Positions 1-12,421 of a stretch of DNA of 64,000 nucleotides are shown here, one piece after another. Source of the stretch: Tubiluchus corallicola (Eukaryota > Priapulida > Priapulimorpha > Priapulimorphida > Tubiluchidae); assembly GCA_030141605.1 (NCBI GenBank), contig JAQGDQ010000142.1, forward strand, positions 372,001-436,000, read 5' to 3'. A program made the position numbers and the translations under genes. The first letter of the stretch is position 1. Each line of letters begins with the position of its first letter. Under the pieces are notes generated by a model. It saw nothing but the letters and a program-made list of their open reading frames with translations, was not told the DNA's origin and did not search any database.

Positions 1-133
<133 letters not shown>

Positions 134-306
134 AAATATACGGCATATGACATTAGCCAAAGATTGGTGTGTGCCTAGATAATGATCAGTGTAATACCGC
201 TTACATACAACACGATTTGAGGAGAGTCGAGATTTCACCTATTATTGTTTAAAATGGCAGTAAACAAAATATTTATTGGTCATCACTAATTTTAATTTTA
301 TTCCAG

Positions 307-3300
307 AAATGGTGTAACAGAAGTTGAACTTGATAACTTGTTGTCAAGCGATAATGTGGTACTGGATGACGTCTATCAGTACTGGTCGCCTCCAGTCAAA
401 GATCTCATACGGATTCCTCCAATCTTGTGGACACGTCTGAGGAGCAATATACAAGATTATCTGGTCGAGAGCCAGGCAGATGGGAAAACAGTTTTAGTCC
501 TTTATCACATGTAACTATCCATATCCACAAATATTATCCATTTTTCAAAATTCCATTGGACCTAATCAGAAACTTTTGAGAGGTGAAACGTGATTCAGCT
601 GTCTATTAAAAACTATTTAAAGATACAGCTTTGCAGACACAATGGTCATTTCATTTGCCTTACTATCCCACTAAGATATCTGGTACGAGTACACTCTGTT
701 TTCTTAAAACAATATTAATAACTCTTGAAATAGCAGAAAATGTTTTTTGCAGGCAATTTATTGAAGTTGCAAAAAGCATGTACCTTGACACTGAGGCAAA
801 GAAAAAAGAGATACACTCAGAAATGGCACATTTATTTCTTGGAACATGGAGCAATGGACGAAAGAAAGAAATTCACTTGACTCACAGAAATGAAACGAGC
901 ATGGCAGATAGAAAAGTGGAACCGCAACCGTTGATGTTTGCAGAAAACGTTTACAATTTCAGAAAACTTAGACAACTTCCCTACCACCTCATTAAAGCTG
1001 CAATGATAGACGAACTGATGGAACACTGTTTTGGTATGATTTTAATACTTTTTAAAGTAATACTGTATTTTCAGCAGCTTGTTTGTCAGAGTACGGAACA
1101 ACTTGTTTGATTATACCAACATTCCAACAAGCAAAATGTAGTGGGCACTTTACGAACTTGTTGTCAAATGTTTAAAGTGCATGAAACACACCTTATGTTT
1201 ATGAAGCTTAAATGTTTGCAATTGAATATCAGTCAGATAAAGTCAGCAATTTCCAATAAAAACTGTACATATGTGCTAACTACATACGTACAGATACAAG
1301 AAACTGTAGATGGGTTGCAATCACAGATCTATGGTTGCAAATTGCGACACATTTTAAACTTCTGACAGTTGTTATAGTTTAATTTAATTTTCAGGAAATT
1401 ACACCTGGCTTAATGTCAAGCAGAAAGCCACAAATATTCAAGAAATCATAGATGATTTTAATATGTTTCTCCGAAAGATTGAAAAAAATGATGAGATAAT
1501 ACTACTCAGAGATACATTTCGACTACTCAAGCCAACAATGGAATTCCCTGGAAGTACGACGCCATTAGCTGTCGAGTTAGTTGGTCGATTAGCAGCAATT
1601 TCAGACCACTATCCGCAAGTTATTGTCAAGGTATTCGAAATTTTAAAGCAAACTTTTCTCACAAGTATTATGAAGTATAGTTTTTAATTATGGTCATACT
1701 TATTTATTATATTACCCAACTCATATTTATTATACAAAAATATTTTGGTGGATGTGAAAAAAGGTACCCAACTGTAGTATTCTGCACAGATAATAGACAC
1801 TACTAACAAATTTTCATGAGGTCAATGATGTTTTTTGAACAGCTTGTACAAGAAGCCAAATCTTGGATGGACACAGCTCCAAACACTATACTTGTTCCTC
1901 AAAATGGCTGCTTCCAATCACCGGGAGGATGTCTCAGAGCAACTCTGATTGGTCACACGGGTGGCATTAACGATATAGACATTAGCAGAGATGGGAAATT
2001 GATGGTGACAGCATGCGAGGACAGCACATCAAAGATATTTGACCTGACAACAGATTCCGCAACGCATACACTTTTGCACCCTGGTATTATATTAAATGTT
2101 TGTAAATTATTAAACAAACGATTGTACAAGGGACACATGAACTAATCAATTGCCAAACACACAATGAAAATGCAATTAGCCTCAGGATAAAAAAGGCAAG
2201 TTGTACTAGCTTGTAAGTATTGAATCAAGTACTAAGCCCTGGAAAGGTTATGGATAAAAAATTAATCACTAAATGGTTGCAGGTTTTACGCATTAAATGT
2301 AGATGCAAGAAAGTTCAAATGTGACTGAGGTAAGTCAAGTGTAGACATAGACATTCCAAGCACTTTTTGTTAAATCAAATATTATTCCAAACTACAGCCA
2401 AATAATGATTGACAAAATTTTCCAAGAAATGCATTTAATTCACTTCCAGTAGGATCTATATGAAAGCTTATATCCTGCCGTAAGGTAAGCAAAATAGAAT
2501 ACACTTGGCGGTACATATAAAGATCTTATGATATGGCAGCACGGAAAGAAATGGAAAACAGGGACTAATTATATGCATATAATGTCAGCATAATGTGCTT
2601 TGTTTTGTGCTAATCAAATAAAAAATTTCTTTTATTTAGATTCTGTGTATTGTGTTAACATAGCAGAAGAATGCGAAGTAGTTGTAAGCTACTGCAAGGA
2701 TACCCAAATACGAACATGGGGAATAGAAAATGGAAGATTGTTCAAGATTATTCAAATAGATAGTCTAACAGCTCCAGAGAAACCCCTGATCAAGTGAGTA
2801 GCTCTTGTATGTCTTTCACACACTACGGTACATACTATAGTGAGAATACCATGATGGTTTAAACACGTGACGACATGATGTAGTTCTGAAAGAGACCAAG
2901 ATTTGGAAATTAAGTGTATTTCTAATTATTTTCATAGACTAATAGATGGCGAAGCTATGCTACTGTTTGCTGACAAAGTACATCTCAGATTTGTCAATTT
3001 TGAGGGAGACGAAAGACAAACGTTCATCTTAAGGGATCTAAACGACATGATTTGCGAACTGCAGGTTACTGCTGATGGGAAAAACATAGTGACTGGTCAT
3101 GAAAGTGGAGCAGTGAAGGTACTTCAGATGTGAACCATGTATTAACAGCGTCACAAGATAAAGTTATGAAACTCATCAACCAGTGGCGGCTCGTGTACAT
3201 GTACTGTGGTACTGCAGCACCCCCTGTTTTCATCCATTATTATCGAAAATATTCAATGTAAAAATCTTTTTTTCTTTAGCTCTTTTTTTATACTTGTGCA

Positions 3301-6300
3301 GAAACGGAGCATGTGAGGAAAGTATAATTTGCTTCACAGCCCAAACAACTCGGTGTTTGGCTGCTGTGCGATTGATGTTGCACTTTAGGTAGAAAGAGCA
3401 CTGTTGCTCACTGCAGTGCATGTTGTCAGTTGTCACATGCTTAAAAGCCGTGTATCGGCATATTCTTGAACTGCGACAATTTAGGCTATACATAAGAAAA
3501 CAATATTTTTTGTTTAGGAGTTTATCAAGGTTATGTTTTAATTAGTTTGTTTAAAATTACAATTACAACATTAAAATTACATGTTCGTTTTATTTTACGC
3601 AGTATTAAAACAATTTTAGCTAGAAGCCGCCACTACTATCAACACAATTCAGGTGCCTCAGTGCATGCTTATAATATGATATTCAAATGTTGTTTTCAAA
3701 GTGCAAAATGAACAAAGTTAATTCACAGTTAATGTTGTTATCATTGTGATGTAACGAGATGTTTTTCAACATTCTTAGGTCATCAACAGTAAGATGCTTG
3801 ATATTTCTTTTGAGTTGGAAATTCATGAAGATGAAGTGACAGCTTTGCTTCCTCTCGGATACACAAAATTTGCTACGAGTTCAAAGGACAAATCCATTGC
3901 CATAATTAACGTTGCCACAGGAAAAATACAGAATTGGCTCAGAGAGTTACCTTCACCAGTTAAGTGCATGTCATTCAACAGAGACAGTAATATCATTGCA
4001 GTTGGTTGCGGAAACGATGTGTACTTGTGTGGTACTACTCCCCTCAAAATCTTAAAAAGGTGCGTTCATCAGTGTTCAACAAAACACACTTGCACAATCA
4101 GGCCACTTCTATTTCAACTGCAGTAATACAGAAAGATGATGCAGTAACCAGAAATTAACAAAACACTGTGGATAAATTTTCTGTAGTCAAGGTATTACCG
4201 TTATTTTTTCAGTTTTACTGCTCATGGAGATGTCATCAATCAATTAAGCTTTGTGGAACTTACTAAGAACAATGTCAACACCAACAACAATAACAAAAAT
4301 GCTAGAACACAAAGTCACATCAAAGACTTACTTTTGGTATCTGCTTCAAAAGATGAAAGCTTGAGGGTATGGAAAATAAATGAGCGAGAGATAAAAATGA
4401 CTAATCGACTAACAGGGATGATGGTAGATGTAAATCATATGCTTGTAAATGGTGATCTAATTGTTTCCGCATCAACTGAATCACAGGTAAAAAGCAACAG
4501 TCAAACATCACAGGTTATGCAGCAAATAACATAGCTGCCTCTACTTGGTATTATTTAAACAGAATTATCCAACAATCTATGTATAATGTTGGATTATGCG
4601 GTATCAGTGTAGTTTGGGAAATACTGGCTTTTCACAATTATGACAATATCAAGTTGAATAATCAATGCAGACTTTTGTTGTAATATGCGAAGACAATACA
4701 AAGCCCGAGGCACAACTGCTTGGAATCTTTTAATAACAGGAATAAAAGTGAAATACCATTCATCAGTACAGTTGAATCCATTTGTTCATGTTATTAAAGA
4801 TCACAAGTCTCAGGAGAGCACTCTCATACTTTGAAGCCTCATAAATTAATGTTCGGTGTACATGTGCTTTGTGCCCGTATTTCAGGAAATCCTGTATAGA
4901 GCTTCAGCTACCTAAACTTTCACATGGAGATTTTTATGTTACCCCTGTAATTTCTACTGCTTAGTTATTTTATGTTGCTTGTTTTGCATGTGATACACCT
5001 ACAGTACATAAAATTATGGGATGCAACTCCAGATTTCACACATTCAACACCAATGTATTTGGATGACGGAGTTATGCCACCAATTTGGACGTCGAATGGC
5101 AGCTGCGTCATAACACAGGACAGCAACCTCAGGTAAACAAGCATATGAAGTGTAGGTAACGTGGAGTACTGCGTGGTCATTTTGTACATTGTCTAATGTG
5201 ATTACTTTATTTGATATGATATTATTATTTTATATCATTATTATATTATATTTTTGTTCATACTATGTAATGTAATTGTAAATTGCTACTAGTTAATTGT
5301 TGAACAGACTAGTAACTACAAATAACCAGGTCTTGATGTCTCTTTGGAACTTGGATTTTTATTGCTTTTTGTTGGATTTTTATTGGATTTTAACAAAATA
5401 AAGGCGACGGAATATCATTTATACATTGTATTGGTGTATCACGTTTTTCTTAGTAAGACTGTAAACAATCAAGTCACATTTTGCTATATCAGTTGCTATC
5501 GTATGTTTATTTACTGACAAATCTTTAATTCTGTGTATTGTTATTTCATTTGTTTGATTTTACGTGTTTATGCATCAACATTTTTATAATGAGTTAAGTA
5601 TTACTGTGTATTCATAATACACCTTGGACTTTCTGTTGCAGGGATGTAAATATTCACAATATGGCAAAAGGAGAGCTAATCGGCAAGCTTAATTGTGACA
5701 AGCGCCAGATAACTTGCTACGCCGTTTCAGCAGACGATAAGTATTTGATTTCAGGAGGGAAAGACAAGCACGTTAGAGTAAGAACTATTGAAGATGGGAG
5801 GCTTCAAGAATTTGAAGTTGATGATGATATACTGTTTCTAAGTGCACATAAATTACAACCCAAATTTGCAGTGTGTGTGAAAAATAGCAAAACTATAATA
5901 ATATCTATTGGTAGTGAACAAATTGAAATAAGTGACAACAAGTTAAATGCTGGAGAAATTGTTACGGCTTTTCTTCTTACTGAAAATTTGATATTTGGCA
6001 CAAATAAAGGTCGTCTAATTGTAAAAGAGTGCAGTACTAAAGCATCAGTCATACTTGCGACAAAAACAAGCGTTGAACTTGTCAAGCAACTCGCATCTTC
6101 GAAAGACGACAGATATATTGCCATTGCCGGAGAAGGGCAGACAACAATAAATGTGTGGGATGTGACAAAAAAATCTGCAGTCTCTATAAAATCAGACGCC
6201 TTATCTGTCACAGCATTGGCAATATCCGAGGACGGATCGTTTGTTGTTGGAGGAACACGCCAGCGAGGAATGGTAGTGTGGTCAAGAGAACAAGGCGAAG

Positions 6301-6587
6301 AAGTTACAAGAATATACGTGTACTCTCCTGTAACAGCACTGTCCATTAACGAAGACCTAATCTTTGTCGGCACAAGGCTAGGATTCCTCGGAAAATACAG
6401 ACTACGTCAAGCGAGTGACATTGTAAGTGACAACACAAGTGCATCAAAAACCTCAATATTACATGATGAAAGTAAAACAGAAGTGTCGTTTAATGAACCT
6501 AATGAAGATAAACGAGTGACAGATTTGAATGTTGACAACCGTGCAGGAAGAGCACCTCAGTCATCAAGTACTTGTGTAGTATTATAG
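307..6587 (+). CDS. NACHT and WD repeat domain protein (NWD1-like), 3' part, 10 exons
   Basis: Exons: 307-510, 753-1033, 1395-1630, 1843-2083, 2640-2793, 2938-3118, 3779-4059, 4213-4486, 5005-5132, 5642-6587. All introns are GT..AG and the phases join without a break, giving about 975 residues. The start is outside the window, so the NACHT ATPase core is not visible. The first two exons match the region after NACHT in NWD1/NWD2 proteins (NGVTEVELDNLL, RIPPILWTRLRSNIQDYLVE, YHMQFIEVAKSMY). From exon 4 onward about 13 WD blades follow, e.g. LIGHTGGINDIDISRDGK, VSASKDESLRVWKI, ISGGKDKHVRV, IAGEGQTTINVWDV, enough for two propellers. NWD proteins are STAND-type NTPase scaffolds; oligomerisation and a signalling role are inferred from the family. 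The protein ends in STCVVL, a CAAX-type tail. Whether it is orthologous to NWD1, NWD2 or an expanded invertebrate branch cannot be told from here. Confidence 0.86.
3181..3635. mobile_element. hAT-like non-autonomous element (455 bp)
   Basis: The terminal inverted repeats read CAGTGGCGGCTCGTG on the left and, reverse-complemented, TAGTGGCGGCTTCTA on the right. Flanks are tcatcaac (3173-3180) and ctatcaac (3636-3643), an imperfect 8-bp target duplication matching at 6 of 8 positions. The CAGTGGCGG terminus and 8-bp duplication fit hAT elements. No transposase is encoded. It lies in the NACHT/WD gene just after a WD-like coding stretch (see findings). Confidence 0.75.
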
Positions 6588-6638
6588 AGCTTGAAAAACT
6601 TTACAGTGTAATGGAAATGGCTATGTTGACACAAAGCC

Positions 6639-6644
6639 AATAAA
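6639..6644 (+). promoter_or_regulatory. poly(A) signal AATAAA of the NACHT/WD gene
   Basis: A canonical AATAAA lies 52 bases after the stop codon at 6585-6587, in a plain AT-rich 3' flank. The cleavage site itself is not identifiable. Confidence 0.6.
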
Positions 6645-8814
6645 ACATCTTCGAAAAACTGTCCATCCATCTTTAGACGCCAAGATAGGAATTTGAAATG
6701 CACTCTGTACTTAGTAGCATGCAGTATTGACAAAAAAATTTAATTATATTTCAAGGCTACAATCTCTGAACACTCTTTAGCTCTGTTATACATGTATGAC
6801 TTATGCCCAAATCACCTCATGGCCATTTACACAGAATGACCAGTATAAAACAGTTAATGTCAGTTAAGAGTGACATGTTTATTACACACGTCTAACATAG
6901 TCAACATCACCTTAATCGATCAGTCACAGCCGAATGCGATTGGCTGTATATGACAGAAGCAAACTAGTGATAACCTGTGCCTTTCGCATCATTACATCTG
7001 CAACTTTGTCGATAAGGAGAAAGGGTAAAAGGAGAAAAATTTACCTGATAATTATAATAAAAGTTCCCGATCAGGTCTGATAAAATCTGTTGCACTGTGC
7101 TAATACAATAACTTACAGACATTATAATGTAGCCAGGTAAAAAAAGATTGCTTCCAGTGCAATTTAGTTGTTTGACTAGAGTATACAGTGTGTAATATAC
7201 GAGATGTGCCTTTTACATACCACATTACGTTTACAAATGATAAGTTTACACCAAGTTGAAATATTTGTTTGTTTTTATATTGAAGTCTACATGAATAATA
7301 ACTTGATATATATTTTTTTTAGTTTGAGTAATTACATAGAAGTACTGTGGGATTTTACTGATTCATAAGTAGTTATTATTGCTATTGTTACTTTTAATAA
7401 TATCTTTCATCAAGCATCACCTCTGATATTTTTATTGATAAAATTTAATGACACAACTGCCTGAGAAAATCAGTGAACCAAAAGAAAAAAACTGAGATTG
7501 TCAGCCCGGACTTCTGACCTACTGACTTCTAATTTTACTTCTGGTCACATACAGGGTAGATTAAAAACTCACTATACACTTTTTATTCTAAGTATTTGTT
7601 AACAAAACAAATGTTTGAAAATTGGTACAGATGAAGGAAAACCTTGGCCAATTCTTTTAATCAAATTAGACGAAAATTTTAAAAGAACTACTGTACTGGT
7701 AGACTTTGCTGTTTTCATTACGTCCTTCTGGGATGTCGAGAGTCTCAGAAATAAATGCAGTAGCAAGTCGGGCATCTTGCATTGAGAAAGTCTCTCACAG
7801 CTCATGAGTTGTGAGGAAGGGCTGCACTTTAGTCAAAAAACTACATTGTTAATAGTGAGAGAAGAGTGTAGTCCATATATGCTGCTCTGAACTGTCGGTG
7901 AACTTCAGTTGGTGATTGAAAGATTTCATGCCAGGTTCATTTTGCACCTCATTTTTAGTGTTACCGTCATCGCCATAGCAATATGTTTCCAGTCAAAAAA
8001 TAAACAAAAATCGTCACAGGCCCTTTTTGATTCATATAAGATCAAGCTGAGATTCAAGCAAAATTTAAAAAGAAAATCAGAAATCAAAGTGTATGCTGAT
8101 TTTTCAGCAGTGATGGTTACATTCTGACATGTTGCTTTTAAATAATGTGGGTAATTTTCAGCTGTTCTCAAGTACACCAAATGTGCAGGTTCCACTGACA
8201 CAATTTCATTCGGTTAGAAGTACAGTGCAGGTGTCAGCACAGCAAATACATTAAAAAAATGTGGAGTATTTAACTATAGCGCGAAAAAATAAGCAAACTA
8301 ACATCTTTTCCAAAACGTCTGTGCATCAAGAAAATGACGCATAAAAATAAAATGCTTATGTCCAGTGAGAACTAATGGATGAGAGAGATCTTTTGTGCTA
8401 TAGCAGCACATACAATGCAACCAATTCTAAAATGGCCCGGTATACAAACACGTGCTCACAAATTATCTAAAAGTTGGTATGTACTGAAAGTACGCGATAT
8501 TGTACTATGAGTGACATCAACATCTTAGGTGCAAAGATCACTAATTTTATAGGAAGAAAATTTAAGCACCAAATAAGAAGTTACAAAAGCATAACTAGAA
8601 AAGATTTTGTCAATTTAACACTGACAATAACAGCCATAACAGTCACTCTTTTTTGTACTTACAGGATGACTGCCTAGCTGACCAATGAGGGAAATCTTAT
8701 TTCAACACAAAATTAAATTGTAACAGAGCTCTGATTCTCTTCACTCCGTTTTTCAGTCTGTTACTAAGCAAAGACATTGTTAATTAGGATGACATGTCCA
8801 CGAACACACAATAA
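6645..8814. other. Intergenic, tail-to-tail between the NACHT/WD gene and NXT
   Basis: No coding exon was recognised. The short ORFs here have no family resemblance and lie partly in repeat DNA. The region holds one copy of a dispersed repeat at about 7552-8115. The rest is AT-rich and featureless to me. Confidence 0.6.
7552..8115. mobile_element. Dispersed repeat family copy (ACAGGGT end), copy 1
   Basis: Collinear with 43806-44365. Shared stretches include the ACAGGGT start, a block around GAAGGGCTGCAC, a block around CTCTCACAGC and a block around GATTTTGCACCT. The copies are diverged, and boundaries are approximate. The ACAGGGTGTC end resembles termini of DNA transposons, but no matching far end or transposase was found, so the class is open. 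Confidence 0.65.
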
Positions 8815-10386
8815 TCATGATCCTACGTTCTCTTGAAAACGAAACCAGTCACTTGCTATTTTCCACACATTTGCCTGCGATGTCAAAACAAAATTTTGAT
8901 GAAATGAAGCAGTTTTGTGGCCTTCGTATCTAACCACGCCGGCAGTCACAACCAATATTGTAGTTTGACCTTCAGTGGCATTACCTAAAGGGAAAAAAAT
9001 TCAATAGCAGGCTCAACAGCAGGTGAAATTATCATATAAAAATACATTATTTTATGTAATAAAACTAATACATTACTATTTACAGCATTTTTGCAATTAG
9101 GCCTACAAAATAACTATGAATAACAGTATTTTTCTATGCATAAAGGTTAAATTAAGACCTGCCATTATCACAAGATGTTGTATGGTCTGATAGTCACGGC
9201 ACTGACCATAATTCACAAAAACACTATTTCGAATCCAGACTCATTTTCGACTTCTTCTCATTTCTTTCCCTGCAGATGAGTTAGGTTTCAAAAACTTAAT
9301 AATTGTGGGATTTTCAATCATAATAAATGCTTTATTACTATACACTTGAAATAGCTAGCTTTTCAGTTTCAGAAATTCTGTATTGGTTCAAAAATATTAT
9401 GCAGGTTTTCTTTATGCATCAGGTTTGCTGTCTTTTCCCAGTCAGAGGATAACTTGAGAACAGCACTTAATTTAACAAGAAGAAAAAACAAAATGTCTAA
9501 AAATCATGTGGTGGTAAGCAAATACTTTTTGACATAATTTATTCTTAAACTGAAAGAGGTCAAAGAAAGATACTCTTACCTGTGACAGGCTGAGCATCTA
9601 GGGACTCAATTGTATGATTGGTAGGTGGAAGTTGCTCCAAAAATGTGTTAATTTTGTCGACACCTTTTACATTGTTACCGTTCCATACCAACTCCGCCCC
9701 ATCCATGTACAATTTATGTAACATCTACAAACAAGGTATTTTCCTGTCAAATTGGAATCGCAAGGTACGGTAAGTGAGGCTACTACCTGTTGCAATATAA
9801 AAATATTACAAGGCCTAGATTTTGCATAAAGTCAGGTTTGCTACGAAATCCACCTTGTAACACAAGAAGCATCGTATAATCTCTCCACCAATTATCAACA
9901 ATGCACGGATGTCCCATGCAGGTGTTTTGATTATATAAACACAAAACAGTTGATGATGCGAAAACAACAACATTGGCAGTCTGGATTATCTCAGTGGGAA
10001 GTGGAAAAAGTTGGAATGTCAAATTGCACCATCCCTATTTTGTTTGACTGCAGTCTTTCTAAATCAATAATCCGCCATTTATGTTTTATGTGATGTTGAC
10101 CATTTCTTTTTTGTTCTGCGCTTATTTTTTCTGCAATTCCCAAAAAGAAACAATTGCAAACATCAGTTTTTTTACTAAACGATATTTGAGAAGACCAACC
10201 ATTGCGAAATTATGGTGAGTGTCACTAACCCTTGTGAAGTGTGAAAGACTAACCTCAAAAAATTGAACCACATCAACATCTATGAATTGAACTTACGTGT
10301 CGTCGTTTATCAAAAGTTTCATAATAACGCTTGGAGAATTCTTCGCCTGCTTCACAAGCTTCGTCTATTTTATTTTGAGCACTCAT
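8815..10386 (-). CDS. NXT1: NTF2-related export protein (NXT1/NXT2, p15)
   Basis: Three exons on the minus strand: 10386-10297, 9724-9580, 8984-8815 (ATG at 10386, stop at 8817-8815), joined in phase to 134 aa. Family length is about 140. The protein is a single NTF2-like fold. Landmarks matching human NXT1 are [56 protein letters not shown] and [15 protein letters not shown] proteins form the obligate heterodimer with the NTF2-like domain of NXF1/TAP and support nuclear export of mRNP through the pore; this is known for the family, not seen here. NXT1 and NXT2 cannot be separated by eye, and a single invertebrate homologue is likely. The gene lies tail-to-tail with the NACHT/WD gene and head-to-head with PPP1R7. 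Confidence 0.93.
9176..9245 (+). repeat. tRNA-like SINE head (candidate)
   Basis: A stretch resembling an RNA polymerase III internal promoter: an A-box-like TGGTCTGATAGTCACGG at about 9182 and a B-box-like TTTCGAATCC about 46 bases downstream, the spacing of a tRNA gene. It cannot fold into a good tRNA acceptor stem, so a decayed tRNA-derived SINE is likelier than a tRNA gene. It lies inside NXT intron 2. Confidence 0.35.
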
Positions 10387-10597
10387 TATGCCAAGTCACC
10401 ATGAATTAGAAAACACCTCTTAAAATATACTGCAATAACAATCAAAATTTAACAAGTATTACTCTTAGCATTCATTGCAGTACATTATCAATACACACAG
10501 ATTCAGTACAATGTATTTCTTTACAATAACACATATTAATGTCAAAATGTATAGCTGAGGAGGCTGCTACGAGGAGACATCAGCGAAATCAGCATAA

Positions 10598-11130
10598 GTC
10601 CACAATTAAGCTTTTCTAGTTATTCATATACCCTGAATCTCTATATCATGAGGATCATTTTGATACCAAGCTCATTGCTCTATGTTATTTCTAAGATGAG
10701 ATAATCAACATTGAAATTGAGGTGCATGCTATGCACTGAAAAACGTAATCTAGAGAAAATCGCTGTTAAAGTCAGCCATTGTTTTTTGTTGCATCTCTAC
10801 AAAACACTTAGCAACCGTACGAAAGTGTGGTTGCTATGGATTTTACAAGAGCAAATGGCTTCTTCCACAAGCTACAATCAGAGTTAGAAAATACAAGTTT
10901 TTTTTACAATTGCATACTAGTTTCTAGTCAGAAAAGTGGGTAAGGAATTATAAAATTAGATTTGTAGTATTTTTTGGGCATTCTCCTGATAATTTGATGC
11001 TAGAATATAAAACTTTAATAAAAGTCCAATATATTTAGCATTTTTCATAAAGAATAAAAAATAGACATTTGACCAAATTTTTGGTGCTTTCTACTTTGAA
11101 ACATCATAACGTAGTTTCAACTATGCCAAT
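10598..11130. mobile_element. GTCCA-ended MITE family, copy 1
   Basis: Homologous to 28836-29453 (opposite orientation) and 39183-39621. Shared landmarks are AATTAAGCTTTTCTAGTTAT, CATGAGGATC, TTAGCAACC and a TTTGGTCAAAT-type block (or its complement). The terminal GTCCACAATTAAGC matches the end of the other copies; the far end here has decayed and is approximate. Confidence 0.75.
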
Positions 11131-11409
11131 ATTCAACAAATAATATAGATTAATTAAAAATTGTTTTATAAGGAACTGCGTAAACAATGAACGAAATACT
11201 GATCATGTTAAATATTCTTGCAAATATTTTTTACTAGTAATATCTATGCCTTTGCCTCAGTTTCTCACATTTTTCTCAAAAGCAAAAACAAATTGGTGCA
11301 AGCGTCTACCTTTTGACGTCCGAGGAGTGAAATCGGCGTGGTCAAGTTCTGTTTATTTCACAGTTCACTTCGCTCAAACCTTTGGCTCTAAGCCTCTACC
11401 ACTTATTAT

Positions 11410-12421
11410 TAGGGGTGAGCATTCTCTACCAGAAAGCGAATTCGAATCGAACCGAACTTCAGTATTTTGAATTCGAATTGAGATCAAAAGATGTTCGAAC
11501 CACCACAAAAATTAGTCTTACAAAGATCATGCATATCACAGATTTGTTCTGCAGAAACACAAACAAAAACCAAAACACACAAAACAACAACAACAACAAA
11601 AACAAAACAAACAACAAACAACACAACAAAAAAACCCAACAACACCAACACAACCAACCAACCACCACCCCTACTTATTATTAGGGGTTAGCATTCTCTA
11701 CTAGAAAGCGAATTAGAATCGAACCGAACTTCAGTATTTTGAATTCGAATTGAGATTCAAATATGTTCGAATCACCAATATAAATTTGTCTTACAAAGAT
11801 CATGCATATTAAAAGACTTTGTTCTGCAGCAAAACTACTAATAACTTGTTTAAAAATTGTGCACAGAAATCACAGCTAACTTAGCTAATTGCATGATGAT
11901 TCAAACGTTTAATGATAAAGAACATAATTATGTGGTTGAAGTGCTGAATTATCGAATTCGATTCGAACGAGTTTTTTTAGTTCGAATTCGATTTCAAGCC
12001 TAAAATCATGAATTGGAATAATTTAGCAAATATTCTTTATTATTAAAATGTTCGAAAAAGCATGCAATTAGCACAATTTAGCTGCAGTTTCTGTGCAAAT
12101 TTTTTAACAAACTAATAGTGGTTTTACTGCAGAACAAAATCAAGCAATATTCATGATCTTTGTAAGACCACTTTTACTAGTGGTTCGAAAACTTGTTCAG
12201 AAATCTTTCAAACTCAATTCAAATTCGATTCAGATTCGAAATATTGAAATTCGGTTCGATTCGAATTCGAAAGTCACAAATTCGATTCAATTCGAATTCG
12301 ATTTCTAGCAGGAAATGCTCACCCCTACTGAATTATTTGAGTCCATAGTTTTAGGTTCGAATGGAATTCGAAATAAAAGGACTCGTTCGAATCGAAGTCA
12401 AACATTCGATGCTCATCCCTA
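11410..12421. mobile_element. Fold-back hAT-like element with 8-bp target duplication (1012 bp)
   Basis: The termini are TAGGGGTGAGCAT at the left and ATGCTCATCCCTA at the right. Both are flanked by the direct 8-bp duplication CTTATTAT (11402-11409 and 12422-12429), the hAT signature. Long internal arms rich in TTCGAATTCGA motifs are inverted copies of each other (about 11690-11930 against 11970-12327), so the element can fold almost end to end. A second left end with its own CTTATTAT sits at 11674-11683 and a second right end at 12315-12327, showing internal rearrangement. No transposase ORF. Confidence 0.85.
11565..11670. repeat. A/C-only low-complexity tract
   Basis: About 100 bases almost free of G and T (ACAAAC, CAACAA and CCAAC runs). 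It separates two copies of the left end of the fold-back element. The short ORF across it encodes only Asn/Thr/Lys/Gln-rich filler. Confidence 0.85.

Noticed and set aside
5804-6373. 189-aa minus-strand ORF opposite the last NACHT/WD exon
   Set aside because: A shadow of the plus-strand WD exon, whose blades and splice phase are clear.
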